Source: Gammaproteobacteria bacterium
GTDB lineage: Bacteria > Pseudomonadota > Gammaproteobacteria > PIVX01
DNA: 58,809 nt
NCBI GenBank assembly: GCA_003353785.1
Contig: PIVX01000010.1
Location: 1-58,809 of the forward strand
Direction: 5' to 3'
Position 1 is the stretch's first letter; each line of letters opens with the position of its first letter. A model generated the notes under the pieces. That model ran no database searches. It saw only the letters and a list, made by a program, of their open reading frames with translations, and had not been told where the DNA came from. Below are positions 6,830 through 15,509 of the stretch, one piece after another. The position numbers were made by a program, and so were the translations under genes.

Positions 6830-7396
6830 ATGAAAGCGAGAGTAAGCGAACGTAATTTAAAGATGTTAACGAAAAGCCGTGATTCAGTTAGGTTTTTTCT
6901 AGCTCTATCAATGGTTATGAATATTATTCTAGGGATTGGATTAGTCTCTCAGTCCAAGGAAATAATATTTGTGCCTCCTGAAAATAAATTGCAGGTATGG
7001 TTTAAAGGCTCTGAGATCTCTCGCTCATATCTTGAGGAGATGAGTATTATGTTTGCCCATCTGTTGTTAGATAAAAATGTTAAGAACTCGCATTTCCAAC
7101 ATTTGATGTTGCTTAAATATGTTTATCCGGATAGTCAAGGGAGAATTCAAGCAAAGCTGTTCAATGATGAGAAGCGTTATAAAAAAGAGAATCTAAGCAC
7201 CACTTTTTATCCTCGTAAGATAGAGGTTAATACTGATAAGAAGGTAGTAACTATGAGGGGTAATTTAGTTACTAGGGTAGCTGAACGTGTGGTTACTAAT
7301 GAGGATAAGAAATTTAGATTGAAATTTCAAAATGAACATGCCACATGGTATCTGAGTAATTTCCAGTTAAACAAAGAGGAGAAGAGTGATGGTTAG
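6830..7396 (+). CDS. traE: TraE, VirB5/VirB8-like T4SS core protein
   Basis: The 188-residue protein has a short cytoplasmic N-terminus, one membrane segment (about residues 22-40) and a periplasmic domain of about 145 residues, as expected for TraE (VirB8-like). It has the typical order MKARVSERNLKML, hydrophobic anchor, then FVPPE. AAGGAG precedes the ATG. Its end overlaps traK by eight bases, indicating translational coupling. Confidence 0.9.
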   Translation: MKARVSERNLKMLTKSRDSVRFFLALSMVMNIILGIGLVSQSKEIIFVPPENKLQVWFKGSEISRSYLEEMSIMFAHLLLDKNVKNSHFQHLMLLKYVYPDSQGRIQAKLFNDEKRYKKENLSTTFYPRKIEVNTDKKVVTMRGNLVTRVAERVVTNEDKKFRLKFQNEHATWYLSNFQLNKEEKSDG

Positions 7397-8138
7397 GGTT
7401 TGGTTAATGCTAATGGTGGGTTGGGCTAATGCTGCAACGGTATTTAATCTCAATGAGAAGCAGGTTATTGAGACTCATTTGAGTAGTCGTGATTTCAATA
7501 GAATAGCTATTGAGCAGGACAGGATAACTCAGATGTTTTTTGATCAAGATTTATTTTTGGTTGTTAACGATGAGGTTAATGGGCAAATATTTGTGAGACC
7601 TATTAAAAAAACCAGCAAACATCCGCTTAGTTTTACTATTACTACGGAGAAAAATAAAACGCAAGATTGGTTGTTTACCTTCATGGATGTTAAGGCTCGG
7701 GCTTTGATATTGCAGGACAAGGAGGTTGAAATAGTTAAGTCAGCAAATTGTAAAGAGCAAGCAATTAATTTATTAAATAAATTAATTGCTGAGGAAAGAC
7801 TTAAAGGAATGATTGAGAGAAATAAATCTATCTCAGTACAACAGGGTTGGGAGCTTAGAAAATTAAAGCATGTGGTTAAAGGTAATTTAATAGGCCATGT
7901 GTTGGCTTTAAAAAATGTATCAAGAAAGGCTAGAGAAATTACCGTAGCTGAATTGTGGCGTGATTCTGCTATGGCTATCAGTATTGATAGATCAATTGTC
8001 GAACCTGGAGATTATGTCAGAGTTTTAATAGTTACCGATGAAAGAGGATTGTTCGATGTTAATAAAGAACAAGAGCCTGGAAATCGTTCCAAAGAGATTG
8101 AAGCTTTTAGTTGGTACATAGATAGAGGAGAGTTGTGA
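7389..8138 (+). CDS. traK: TraK, VirB9-like T4SS outer-membrane core protein
   Basis: The 249-residue exported protein has a short signal peptide (residues 1-16, cleavage near ANA-ATV) and the TraK/secretin-like N-terminal pattern (NEKQVIETHLSSRDFNRIAI). TraK forms the outer-membrane core ring with TraV and TraB. A GTG at 7386 precedes the ATG used here. The stop overlaps the traB start (GTGATG). Confidence 0.9.
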   Translation: MVRVWLMLMVGWANAATVFNLNEKQVIETHLSSRDFNRIAIEQDRITQMFFDQDLFLVVNDEVNGQIFVRPIKKTSKHPLSFTITTEKNKTQDWLFTFMDVKARALILQDKEVEIVKSANCKEQAINLLNKLIAEERLKGMIERNKSISVQQGWELRKLKHVVKGNLIGHVLALKNVSRKAREITVAELWRDSAMAISIDRSIVEPGDYVRVLIVTDERGLFDVNKEQEPGNRSKEIEAFSWYIDRGEL

Positions 8139-9523
8139 TGAAAGGTATAAATAGATTTAAAAAACTATTGCAGCAAAGAGGATTGAAATATACCGCTTGT
8201 TTTATAGGGGTAGGTCTTATTCTGTTTGGGGTTAATATGAAATTTAGTGCTGCAGAAAAACAGGCAAAATCTAAGATTATTGAAACTAAGATTGAGACGG
8301 CTGATGAGAATATTGATCATATTGCACGTTGGACTAGTGAGGTTGGGGCTGAAAGTCAAGCAATGCTGGCAGAGCTTGAAAAGCTAAAAGGCGATTTAGC
8401 TAAATCAAAAGCCGAGCTTGCTAAAACTAAACAAGGGATTGTTAGTAGAGATGCTGAGGTATCGGAGCAATTAAAAAGTTTCCGTGATGATATTGCAAAT
8501 TCAGTGGAAGACTCTATTCAAAAGGGTTTGGAGTCAACTAAGAAAAGTCCAGATAATGCAAAATCATCTTCTTGTAAAATTTTAGAGTCTAGTGCAGCTT
8601 TTGAGAGTGCTGGAGTTGTTGAACATGGAAGTATTGCAGGCTCTAATGTTCATAGTCAGTCAGTTAATTACCCAGTTAAAAAGAAAGCTCTGGGGTTTGG
8701 TATGGTGGCTGTTAGCTTAGAAGATAACCAAAATAATAATATTGGTGCTGGTGATATTGTTGAGGCTGTTTTGTTAGGTGGGGTTGTAGCAAGCACGGCT
8801 ACAAATAGCAGTAAGAACCCACGGCCGGTGGTATTGGAGTTGTTGGCTGGGACTGATAGTCCTGCTAAATGGTTTTTTAGCAAGCAAAAGAAATGTTTAA
8901 TTATTGGTGCTGCTCATGGAAGTATCAGTGATGAGCGAGTATATTTGCGACTTGAAACTTTAAGGTGTATTGACAGAGAAACTGGCAAGTCAGTTGAAAC
9001 TACGGTTAATGGTTTTGTTAGTGATGAATCAGGTCGAGCTGGTATACGAGGAACGGTAGTAACTCGTGACCGACAGTTCTTGATGAATTCTGTTATTGGG
9101 GGAACATTGGCCGGTGCTGCTAATGCCTTTAGTCAATTATCAAATTCAAGCTCTAGTTACAATCCATTTACTGGCAATGTTAATCAGGATAGTAGTACTA
9201 AGAATCTTTTGAAGCAAGCTGGTAGTCAAGGTATAGGCTCTGCTCTTGATAGATATGCTAAATATCAAATTGAGCGGGCGCAAATGTTAGATCCTGTTAT
9301 TCAAGTGAGTGCTGGTAGAAAAGTTGATGTTGTGTTTACTCAAGGGATTGCTTTAGGAACATTGGGTAGAACTCCAAATATTAGACAAAATAATACTTCA
9401 AGGAATTCTGCCGTGGCCTCTGCTAGTTCAGGGAATGTTGGGGAGATCCCAGAGTTAAATAATGCTAACTCACGTGGTAGTGAAATGGCCGCTGAATTTA
9501 TTGCTGATGCAAGGGGAAATTAG
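8138..9523 (+). CDS. traB: TraB, VirB10-like T4SS scaffold protein
   Basis: The 461-residue protein has a cytoplasmic N-terminus, a membrane anchor (about 18-35), a coiled coil (about 60-125) and a C-terminal TrbI/VirB10 beta-barrel domain (from about residue 185, including GSISDERVYLRLETLRCI and GIRGTVVTRDRQFLMNS). It links the inner-membrane and outer-membrane parts of the channel. GAGGAG precedes the ATG at 8138. Length is close to F TraB. Confidence 0.92.
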   Translation: MKGINRFKKLLQQRGLKYTACFIGVGLILFGVNMKFSAAEKQAKSKIIETKIETADENIDHIARWTSEVGAESQAMLAELEKLKGDLAKSKAELAKTKQGIVSRDAEVSEQLKSFRDDIANSVEDSIQKGLESTKKSPDNAKSSSCKILESSAAFESAGVVEHGSIAGSNVHSQSVNYPVKKKALGFGMVAVSLEDNQNNNIGAGDIVEAVLLGGVVASTATNSSKNPRPVVLELLAGTDSPAKWFFSKQKKCLIIGAAHGSISDERVYLRLETLRCIDRETGKSVETTVNGFVSDESGRAGIRGTVVTRDRQFLMNSVIGGTLAGAANAFSQLSNSSSSYNPFTGNVNQDSSTKNLLKQAGSQGIGSALDRYAKYQIERAQMLDPVIQVSAGRKVDVVFTQGIALGTLGRTPNIRQNNTSRNSAVASASSGNVGEIPELNNANSRGSEMAAEFIADARGN

Positions 9524-9525
9524 AT

Positions 9526-9735
9526 ATGAGAGTAACAAAGATATTAATGGTTTTGAGTTTAGGGGCAATGGCTTGTTTGTCAGGGTGCGTTTCTCCCTAT
9601 GGAGATGTTTTAGATTGTCCTGTGCCAAAGAATGGTATTAAGTGCCAGTCTATAAGTCACGTTGCTAATAATGTAGAGCGTGATTTAACGAGCGTTCCAA
9701 AAAGTAATAATAATATTATTTATGTGAGAGGTTAG
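9526..9735 (+). CDS. traV: Short TraV-like lipoprotein
   Basis: The 69-residue protein has a lipoprotein signal with lipobox LSGC (lipidated Cys 21). It keeps the paired cysteines typical of TraV (Cys 31 and Cys 40, C-x8-C). F TraV is about 170 residues, so this version retains only the anchor and Cys-pair region. Position between traB and traC supports the identification. It probably anchors the TraK-TraB core to the outer membrane. Confidence 0.75.
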   Translation: MRVTKILMVLSLGAMACLSGCVSPYGDVLDCPVPKNGIKCQSISHVANNVERDLTSVPKSNNNIIYVRG

Positions 9736-9737
9736 GT

Positions 9738-12272
9738 ATGGAATATTTACCAACTACAAAAGCAAGACTTTTTTATCATGGCTTGTTGAATAAATTTACT
9801 GAGCTTACAGGTGGTCATGCAGACTTAGGCGAAGATGTGTCATCACCTGACATGGGGGATGTAGTTGATGCTTATGATGTTAATTGGGTGCAAGAGCTTT
9901 TAGAATATCAAAGCTATAGTAAGGATGGATATTTTAATAATAGTAGCTCTGCAGGGTTACTATTTGAGTGTTCCCCGTTAGTCGGGGTTAATGACAATAC
10001 CGTTGATACAATAGTGTCATTGTTTCAGGATGTGTTGCCCGTTGGAAGTAATTTTCAGTGTTTGTTGGTAGCTGACCATAGGGTGGAAGACTTTCTTAGA
10101 CATTGGCAAAAAGGGGTTGTTGCTAAAAAAGAAGTTTTTCATAGGTTGGCTAAATATCGGGTAGAGCATTATTTGAAGTATGCTATTGCTAACAATACTA
10201 GAAATTTCCGAGTGTTCTTGTCTTATTCTAAAAAAGGTGAAATTGATCAAGATGGTGTTATTGATTTACTAAGATTGAAAAAACAAATTGTTAGTCAACT
10301 TGAAACCGCTGGGGTTTTAGCAACATCCTTGGATGGGGCTGATTTATTAAGTCTTTTGTACAATATTTTATATCCAGATAGTGAGTTAGCACAAATGGAT
10401 TGTAATTATGATCCATTAATTTCTATCAAACGGCAGTTAGGCAATCCTGGTTGTAAGTTAGTTACTACGGATAACCATTTGAAATTTTATTCTGATCAAG
10501 AAGAGTGGGCGATTAAATCATTTTCTCTAAAAAACATGCCAAGAGCGTGGGAGCAGCATTTGATGGGAAACTTGTTAGGTAGTCATGTGTCTAACTTAAG
10601 TCAAATTCCTTGTCGTTTCTATATTCATTATGGAGCGCATATATTGGCTGACAAAGCTAAACATAAAAAAATGGCTAAGGCTGATTTAATAGCTAAACAG
10701 GTATTAACAGATACTGTCAAAAAAGTTCCAGATCTGAAAGAGCAGCACGAAGAATGGGAGTTTGCTAGAGAGCGTCTTGGCAAAGGGGATAAGTTTTTGG
10801 AAACTAGTTATTCTGTAGTATTGTTATCTCCCAATGATGATAATCAATTAATTGAAGCAGAGCAAAAATTATTATCTTTATACAAAGGTAATGGTTTTCG
10901 CTTAAAGCAAGATAAGTATATTCACTTGCCAGCGTTCCTAAGCACTTTACCCATGAGCTGGGGGGCTGGTTGGCATAAACGTATGGCTGGGTTTAGTAGG
11001 ATGACTACAGCTTTGTCTTATCAGCCAGCAAATTTAATGCCGTTACAAGGAGGTTATCGTGGTACTGATAGTCATGGAATAATATTTTTTGACCGCAAAG
11101 GGCAGATTTTCAATTGGAATCCTTTTGATAGTGATACTAATTATAATGTCAATCTCATTGGTGTGCCAGGCTCAGGTAAATCTCTGGGGTTGCAATGTTT
11201 ATTAGAAGCACTTCTACGCTGTGGTGGACGAGTGTATGTGTTTGACACTGGACGCTCTTTTGAGAATATGGCTAAAGAATATAATGGTACGTTTGTATCA
11301 TTTGAAGGTGGAGCTGGTAAGTGTATTAATCCTTTCAGTCGGATTAAAGAATATGACGGATCTACATCGCAAGAAGTTTATGACGATTACTTAGATGATA
11401 TGTTTGGTTATCTTCGGGATGTTGTGGCTAAAATGGCAGCTCCTAAAAGAGGATTGGATGATTTGCAAACTCCTAAGATAGAGCGTGCTATACGTGAGGT
11501 TTGGCGTGTTCATAAACAAAAAACTAATATTACTATCTTAGCTAAACATCTAAAAAGTTTAGGTGATCCTGTGTCCCATGATTTATCGGAGATGTTATAT
11601 AGCTACACTAAAGATGGTTCATATGGTCGCTTCTTTGAAGGTGAGTGTAATGTTGATCTAACTAATGATGTAACGGTTGTTGAGTTTGAAGAGTTGAAAT
11701 CAAGATTAGATCTGCAGTATGTGATCCAGCAAATAATGATTATTAATATTACTAGTGAGATGTTTGCTGGCGATCGTAGTACGCCTTTTTGCATTATCAT
11801 AGATGAGGCTTGGCAGCCCTTGTCAGATCCGCAAATGTCAAAATTTATTGAAACCTTAGCTAGAAAAGCAAGAAAATATAGAGGCTCGCTGGTGCAAGCT
11901 ACTCATTCAGTAGCGGATTTCTCTGACAATAAAAGTGCGCAAGCATCGTTTGATCAATCTGCTTGGAAGTTAATGTTGCAACAAGAGAGTGAGTCAATAG
12001 ATGCGCTTAGGGTGAATAAGAAATTTTCTTTGGATGCAGGAACTGAAAATTTATTAAAGAGTGTTACAACTAGGAAAGGTGAATACAGTGAGATATGCAT
12101 TCGTGGTGGTAAAAATGTTACAACCGTAGGGAGGTTGAGATTAGATCCTTTTACACTGTTGTTGTATTCCACTGCTCCAGATGATTATGTTGCTAAACAA
12201 GAAAAGTTAGCCCAAGGCTTGAGTATTGGTGAAGCTGTTGAGGCGATATTGCGTGAGAGAGGTCAGTTGTAA
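9738..12272 (+). CDS. traC: TraC, VirB4-type pilus assembly ATPase
   Basis: The 844-residue protein has Walker A GVPGSGKS at about residues 474-481 and Walker B FCIIIDEAW near 686, with the family HSVADF region after it. TraC powers pilus extension and docks to the inner-membrane complex through TraL. Length agrees with F TraC (about 875). The ATG follows traV by two bases, and the stop overlaps the next ATG (TAATG). A 46-bp internal stretch at 12069-12114 recurs after the next gene. Confidence 0.95.
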   Translation: MEYLPTTKARLFYHGLLNKFTELTGGHADLGEDVSSPDMGDVVDAYDVNWVQELLEYQSYSKDGYFNNSSSAGLLFECSPLVGVNDNTVDTIVSLFQDVLPVGSNFQCLLVADHRVEDFLRHWQKGVVAKKEVFHRLAKYRVEHYLKYAIANNTRNFRVFLSYSKKGEIDQDGVIDLLRLKKQIVSQLETAGVLATSLDGADLLSLLYNILYPDSELAQMDCNYDPLISIKRQLGNPGCKLVTTDNHLKFYSDQEEWAIKSFSLKNMPRAWEQHLMGNLLGSHVSNLSQIPCRFYIHYGAHILADKAKHKKMAKADLIAKQVLTDTVKKVPDLKEQHEEWEFARERLGKGDKFLETSYSVVLLSPNDDNQLIEAEQKLLSLYKGNGFRLKQDKYIHLPAFLSTLPMSWGAGWHKRMAGFSRMTTALSYQPANLMPLQGGYRGTDSHGIIFFDRKGQIFNWNPFDSDTNYNVNLIGVPGSGKSLGLQCLLEALLRCGGRVYVFDTGRSFENMAKEYNGTFVSFEGGAGKCINPFSRIKEYDGSTSQEVYDDYLDDMFGYLRDVVAKMAAPKRGLDDLQTPKIERAIREVWRVHKQKTNITILAKHLKSLGDPVSHDLSEMLYSYTKDGSYGRFFEGECNVDLTNDVTVVEFEELKSRLDLQYVIQQIMIINITSEMFAGDRSTPFCIIIDEAWQPLSDPQMSKFIETLARKARKYRGSLVQATHSVADFSDNKSAQASFDQSAWKLMLQQESESIDALRVNKKFSLDAGTENLLKSVTTRKGEYSEICIRGGKNVTTVGRLRLDPFTLLLYSTAPDDYVAKQEKLAQGLSIGEAVEAILRERGQL
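12069..12114 (+). repeat. traC internal segment, parent copy
   Basis: This 46-bp part of traC (encoding TRKGEYSEICIRGGK) recurs at 12531-12576 with four mismatches, offset by 462 bp. Confidence 0.85.
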
Positions 12273-12529
12273 TGGATAGAGTTAAGGTTAAAAAAAGATT
12301 AGAAGCTGTTGGCAAATTCGGTAATAACCTTTTGAAGTATGGGACGCTTGTTGTATTGGTATTTACTTTCACTATTGGTTATTTCGAGTGTGAGTCATTG
12401 ATGCGAGGTTGTATATGGATATTAGAGGTTCTTAAGGAACATATGTTGGCAGTGGTTGTTGTGAGTATGCTTTTTATGATTTTGCCTACAGCTATATTAA
12501 ATTTTTTAGGTCTTGCTGATGAGTATTAA
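12272..12529 (+). CDS. Small two-helix membrane protein after traC
   Basis: The 85-residue protein has two membrane segments (about residues 22-40 and 56-76) separated by a loop with two Cys. Its ATG overlaps the traC stop. It is not TrbI by sequence. It lies between traC and a displaced copy of a traC segment, so it may have been inserted with that duplication. Function unknown, probably membrane-associated in the transfer apparatus. Confidence 0.65.
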   Translation: MDRVKVKKRLEAVGKFGNNLLKYGTLVVLVFTFTIGYFECESLMRGCIWILEVLKEHMLAVVVVSMLFMILPTAILNFLGLADEY

Positions 12530-12530
12530 G

Positions 12531-12576
12531 ACTAGGAAAGGCAAATATAGTGAGATATGCATTCGTGGCGGTAAAA
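12531..12576 (+). repeat. Displaced copy of a traC segment
   Basis: This 46-bp sequence matches traC 12069-12114 at 42 positions and starts two bases after the stop of the 12272 gene. It is outside any convincing reading frame. It looks like a scar of a duplication or insertion event. Confidence 0.85.
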
Positions 12577-12600
12577 CTACAGAGGAATTTTGTATTTAAT

Positions 12601-12918
12601 ATGAAAGCTATAGTAAAAGAAAAACTTAAAGAGCAGATAGCTAAATTGACCGGCGATATTGCAGCTACTAAAGGGAGAGTTGCTGAGTTGTATAGAGAGA
12701 TTAGAGGGTTTGATGGCTGTATTTTAGGAATTGAATTTGATGATTATAGAGAGTTAGGGCTTGTTGTTGGGGTTGATTGTACTAGTGCTGTCACTTCAGC
12801 AGCAAGATATGAAATGTTAATGAAAGAGGAAAAAAGGTTAGAGGGCAAGGTTTTGAGTGATAAAAAGAAATTATATTATTTGAAAAAATTATTAAGGGGG
12901 GTTAGCAATGATTATTAA
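12601..12918 (+). CDS. Small coiled-coil protein in the tra operon
   Basis: The 105-residue cytoplasmic protein has two charged helical regions (residues 1-38 and 70-100) around a short hydrophobic middle (GLVVGVDC). The open frame extends to a GTG at 12550, but that lies inside the displaced traC copy, so I prefer the ATG at 12601, although AGAGGA is about 14 bases upstream. No family recognised. Its stop overlaps the next gene by 11 bases. Confidence 0.6.
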   Translation: MKAIVKEKLKEQIAKLTGDIAATKGRVAELYREIRGFDGCILGIEFDDYRELGLVVGVDCTSAVTSAARYEMLMKEEKRLEGKVLSDKKKLYYLKKLLRGVSNDY

Positions 12919-13720
12919 ATATTTATTATTAGTTTTTGGATTAGTGGTTTCAATTCAATGTGGGGCAGACTCATTTTTCGAGAATTGTATAGTCCGAGAT
13001 GTCGCCATGGAGCGTTATACGATAGAGCAATTAAAGAACTGTAAAGAACCTTGGGGTTTTTTAGCAAATAAATCATCAAAGGTATCCTGTTTTCTATATG
13101 GCAACAAATTAACAACGTGTAGTGATTACGTAAAGGCAAAAGGCAATCAAGCCAAACAATTTAGGATTGAAGAAAAAAAGTTAGCAGATGCGTTAACTAG
13201 AATAAGAGAAATTAAGCATAGCAAGGTTGATGAATTTGTTAAGCAGCATGAATTGTATTTTATCTATGCCGATTATTGTGACAATTGTCATGCGATAAGC
13301 TCTATTGTTCGTGATTTTGGTTTGAGATTTAAGTTTGAGGTTATAGCCGTAAGTGTTGATGGTAAACCATTAGCTGAATTTTCTAAGTGGCAGTCAGGTA
13401 CAGTTTACGTTAAAGAATGTTTAAAAAAATTCAAGATATTGAATATCCCAGCTGTAGTTCTTGTTAATAAAAACACGGGTGAGGTTGCTGGTAAATGGAT
13501 TGGAAGGATAGAGGAGTTTGAGCTAATTAATCAGTTTGCCGAGGTGATTGATAAGGAGAGTATTGAATTAGCGTTGGCAGAGGATTTAGTTGTTGGCGAT
13601 AGTGAAGATGTTGGTGATTCAGTAATAGTGGCTAGTGAGAAAAATAATAATAAGGCTCGCCAAGGCGTTAATAACATGGATGTTGCTTTGGCCTTAAATG
13701 GAGTGCCTATTGATGCATAG
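12908..13720 (+). CDS. Exported thioredoxin-fold protein (TraF/TrbB-like)
   Basis: The 270-residue exported protein has a signal peptide (residues 4-20) and a C-terminal thioredoxin fold with redox motif C124-D-N-C127-H and a likely cis-proline loop (ILNIPAVVLV). TraF/TrbB-type proteins support disulphide formation or isomerisation in Cys-rich partners such as TraN and TraU. A second protein of this type is at 19737. Position here, ahead of traW, is unlike F, where trbB follows traF, so orthology is uncertain. The C-terminal 45 residues are an acidic linker. Confidence 0.8.
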   Translation: MIIKYLLLVFGLVVSIQCGADSFFENCIVRDVAMERYTIEQLKNCKEPWGFLANKSSKVSCFLYGNKLTTCSDYVKAKGNQAKQFRIEEKKLADALTRIREIKHSKVDEFVKQHELYFIYADYCDNCHAISSIVRDFGLRFKFEVIAVSVDGKPLAEFSKWQSGTVYVKECLKKFKILNIPAVVLVNKNTGEVAGKWIGRIEEFELINQFAEVIDKESIELALAEDLVVGDSEDVGDSVIVASEKNNNKARQGVNNMDVALALNGVPIDA

Positions 13721-14198
13721 AAATAGTATTGAATTGAAAATATTATGGTATGGCATGATGTCGGCTCTATATTTATATATTGCTTTGTCATGGGCGTTAT
13801 CTCCCTATGCTAGGTTTAAATTCAATGTTTCTTCTAGCTTGCCTCATTGGGTATATCTGAAAACTCAAAATCAGAATAATTTATCTAGAGATGATTTGAT
13901 TTCTTTTAAGATGAATATAGATGGCAAAGAGTTAGAGTTGGTGAAAACCATAGCTGCTTTAGAAGGAGATGAAATTACAGTTAGTAATAATTTGTTATTT
14001 ATTAATGGCGATATTAAGGCAAGAGTTTTATCAAGAAGAACTAACGGCGAAACATTAACCCCAATTGATAATGGAGTCATTCCTAAAGGGAAATATTTTT
14101 CTTATACAACTCATTCAAGATCGTTTGACTCTAGGTATAAAGAGATAGGGTTGATTGATGGTGACGCTGTTGAAGGTAAAGTGTATGTGGTTTTTTAA
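13713..14198 (+). CDS. S26-family conjugal signal peptidase (TrhF/TraF type)
   Basis: The 161-residue protein has an N-terminal membrane anchor (about 11-30) and S26 peptidase motifs: S42-L-P-H-W-V-Y (nucleophile box), K78 in LVKTIAALEGD (general base) and HSRSFDSRYKEIG (box E). It probably processes the pilin or other secreted Tra proteins, as TrhF and RP4 TraF do. The ATG at 13713 is preceded by GGAG; the frame opens at 13698. It overlaps both neighbours, so it belongs to the tra operon. Confidence 0.82.
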   Translation: MHRNSIELKILWYGMMSALYLYIALSWALSPYARFKFNVSSSLPHWVYLKTQNQNNLSRDDLISFKMNIDGKELELVKTIAALEGDEITVSNNLLFINGDIKARVLSRRTNGETLTPIDNGVIPKGKYFSYTTHSRSFDSRYKEIGLIDGDAVEGKVYVVF

Positions 14199-14874
14199 TC
14201 CCAGAAATAGTAATTGTTTAAATTTCATTGGTTTAGTCGGGTGTTGTTTTTTGATCGTGGGGGATGCTTATACAGCGGATTTGGGAAGGGTTGCTAATAC
14301 ATTCCCAATTAAAGAAATAAGCCCTATTGAAATTATAAAAGCTAAATATAACAGCATGACAGATCATGAAAAACGCAAACACAATGAAAAAATTATCAAG
14401 AAAACTAGAGATTGGGTTGCAAGACCTAGAGGTGCAAAATTACCAAGAGCAGTTGAGGCGCGCACAGTTGTGTTTGATCCAAGCATTAAGACAATTCGTG
14501 ATATTAAAGTTAATTATTCTGAGTTATCTGGGCACGAGCCACAGACAGCCGATGCTATTAAAAAAATATTAGGTAAAGATGGCAGAGTATTAGTTGCAAA
14601 AGGAACGGTAGTTAATCCTTTAAAAATATTTAGTGATCCTACGCCATTATTATTTTTGGATGGTGATGATGAAAAGCAAGTCCAGTGGTTTAAACGGCAA
14701 AAAGGGATCGCCATTTTAATAAATGGAGAGCAGTTAAAATTTAGTGAGGAAATAGGGCAACAGGTGCGGTTTGATCAGTTTGGGTTATTGGTTAAGAAGT
14801 TTGGCATAACTCATGTGCCTGCTAAGGTGTCAGCGGTTAATGGCAAATTATTAATAGAAGAGATTGTAGTTTAA
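14185..14874 (+). CDS. traW: TraW, F-type pilus assembly protein
   Basis: The 229-residue exported protein has a signal peptide (cleavage near YTA-DLG) followed by the TraW hallmark DLGRVANTFPIKE and, near the C-terminus, FGLLVKKFGITHVPAKVSA, matching TraW/TrbC-like conserved ends. TraW acts with TraU and TrbC in the periplasm during pilus assembly. The start is the ATG at 14185, inside the end of the peptidase gene; a longer frame begins at 14155. Confidence 0.9.
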   Translation: MWFFNPRNSNCLNFIGLVGCCFLIVGDAYTADLGRVANTFPIKEISPIEIIKAKYNSMTDHEKRKHNEKIIKKTRDWVARPRGAKLPRAVEARTVVFDPSIKTIRDIKVNYSELSGHEPQTADAIKKILGKDGRVLVAKGTVVNPLKIFSDPTPLLFLDGDDEKQVQWFKRQKGIAILINGEQLKFSEEIGQQVRFDQFGLLVKKFGITHVPAKVSAVNGKLLIEEIVV

Positions 14875-14891
14875 TTGAGAGGAGAAAAGCT

Positions 14892-15509
14892 ATGGGTAAG
14901 ATTTTAAAGTGCGTTGTTATAGGGGCATTAATAGCGTTTAGCTATTTTGTGCTGTGGTTCATTTATCAACTGTGCATGCATTGGGGGGATATTCCTTGGG
15001 GTGAGATTGTAGATACTCCCCATAAGAAAGCGCAAATTTTTTGTAAGCTTGCTGTGAGTGTGATTGGATTTGTTGGAGCAGGGGTTTTTATTAGGGCTTT
15101 TAGTAAAAAGGCTATTTGCAGAAAAAAACAAAACAAGAAACTTTTAGATTTAGGGGTAGGTATAGTTGAGCAGAGCTGTATTAAAGCTATCGGCTATTTT
15201 TTCTTGATTTATTTGCTATTAGTAAGTAGCAGTTTAGCTGAGTATTTTGGTTGTGATATTTGGATTGTGGAGTTTTTTAGATTATTAGCTAATGAATTAA
15301 TTTTGCCGATAGCGGTGTTTGTTTTTGCTGTAGCTTGGTATTGGGATGAATTAATTGCTCAAGGTGCTAGTCAACTCGAACATTATTTAGATGATGGTTT
15401 AGATGCAAGGGATGCAGTTAATAAAATTAATGATGGATTAGGTTATAGATATTATGAAGTATCTCACAACAAACTAACTAATATGCGTAAGGTAATTCAT
15501 CATGGCTAG
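14892..15509 (+). CDS. Polytopic membrane protein in the tra operon
   Basis: The 205-residue protein has about four membrane segments (near 8-26, 54-72, 98-117 and 138-153) and a polar C-terminal tail of about 45 residues. GAGAGGAG precedes the ATG. It overlaps the traU start by eight bases. No family recognised; F has no obvious counterpart between traW and traU. Confidence 0.7.
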   Translation: MGKILKCVVIGALIAFSYFVLWFIYQLCMHWGDIPWGEIVDTPHKKAQIFCKLAVSVIGFVGAGVFIRAFSKKAICRKKQNKKLLDLGVGIVEQSCIKAIGYFFLIYLLLVSSSLAEYFGCDIWIVEFFRLLANELILPIAVFVFAVAWYWDELIAQGASQLEHYLDDGLDARDAVNKINDGLGYRYYEVSHNKLTNMRKVIHHG

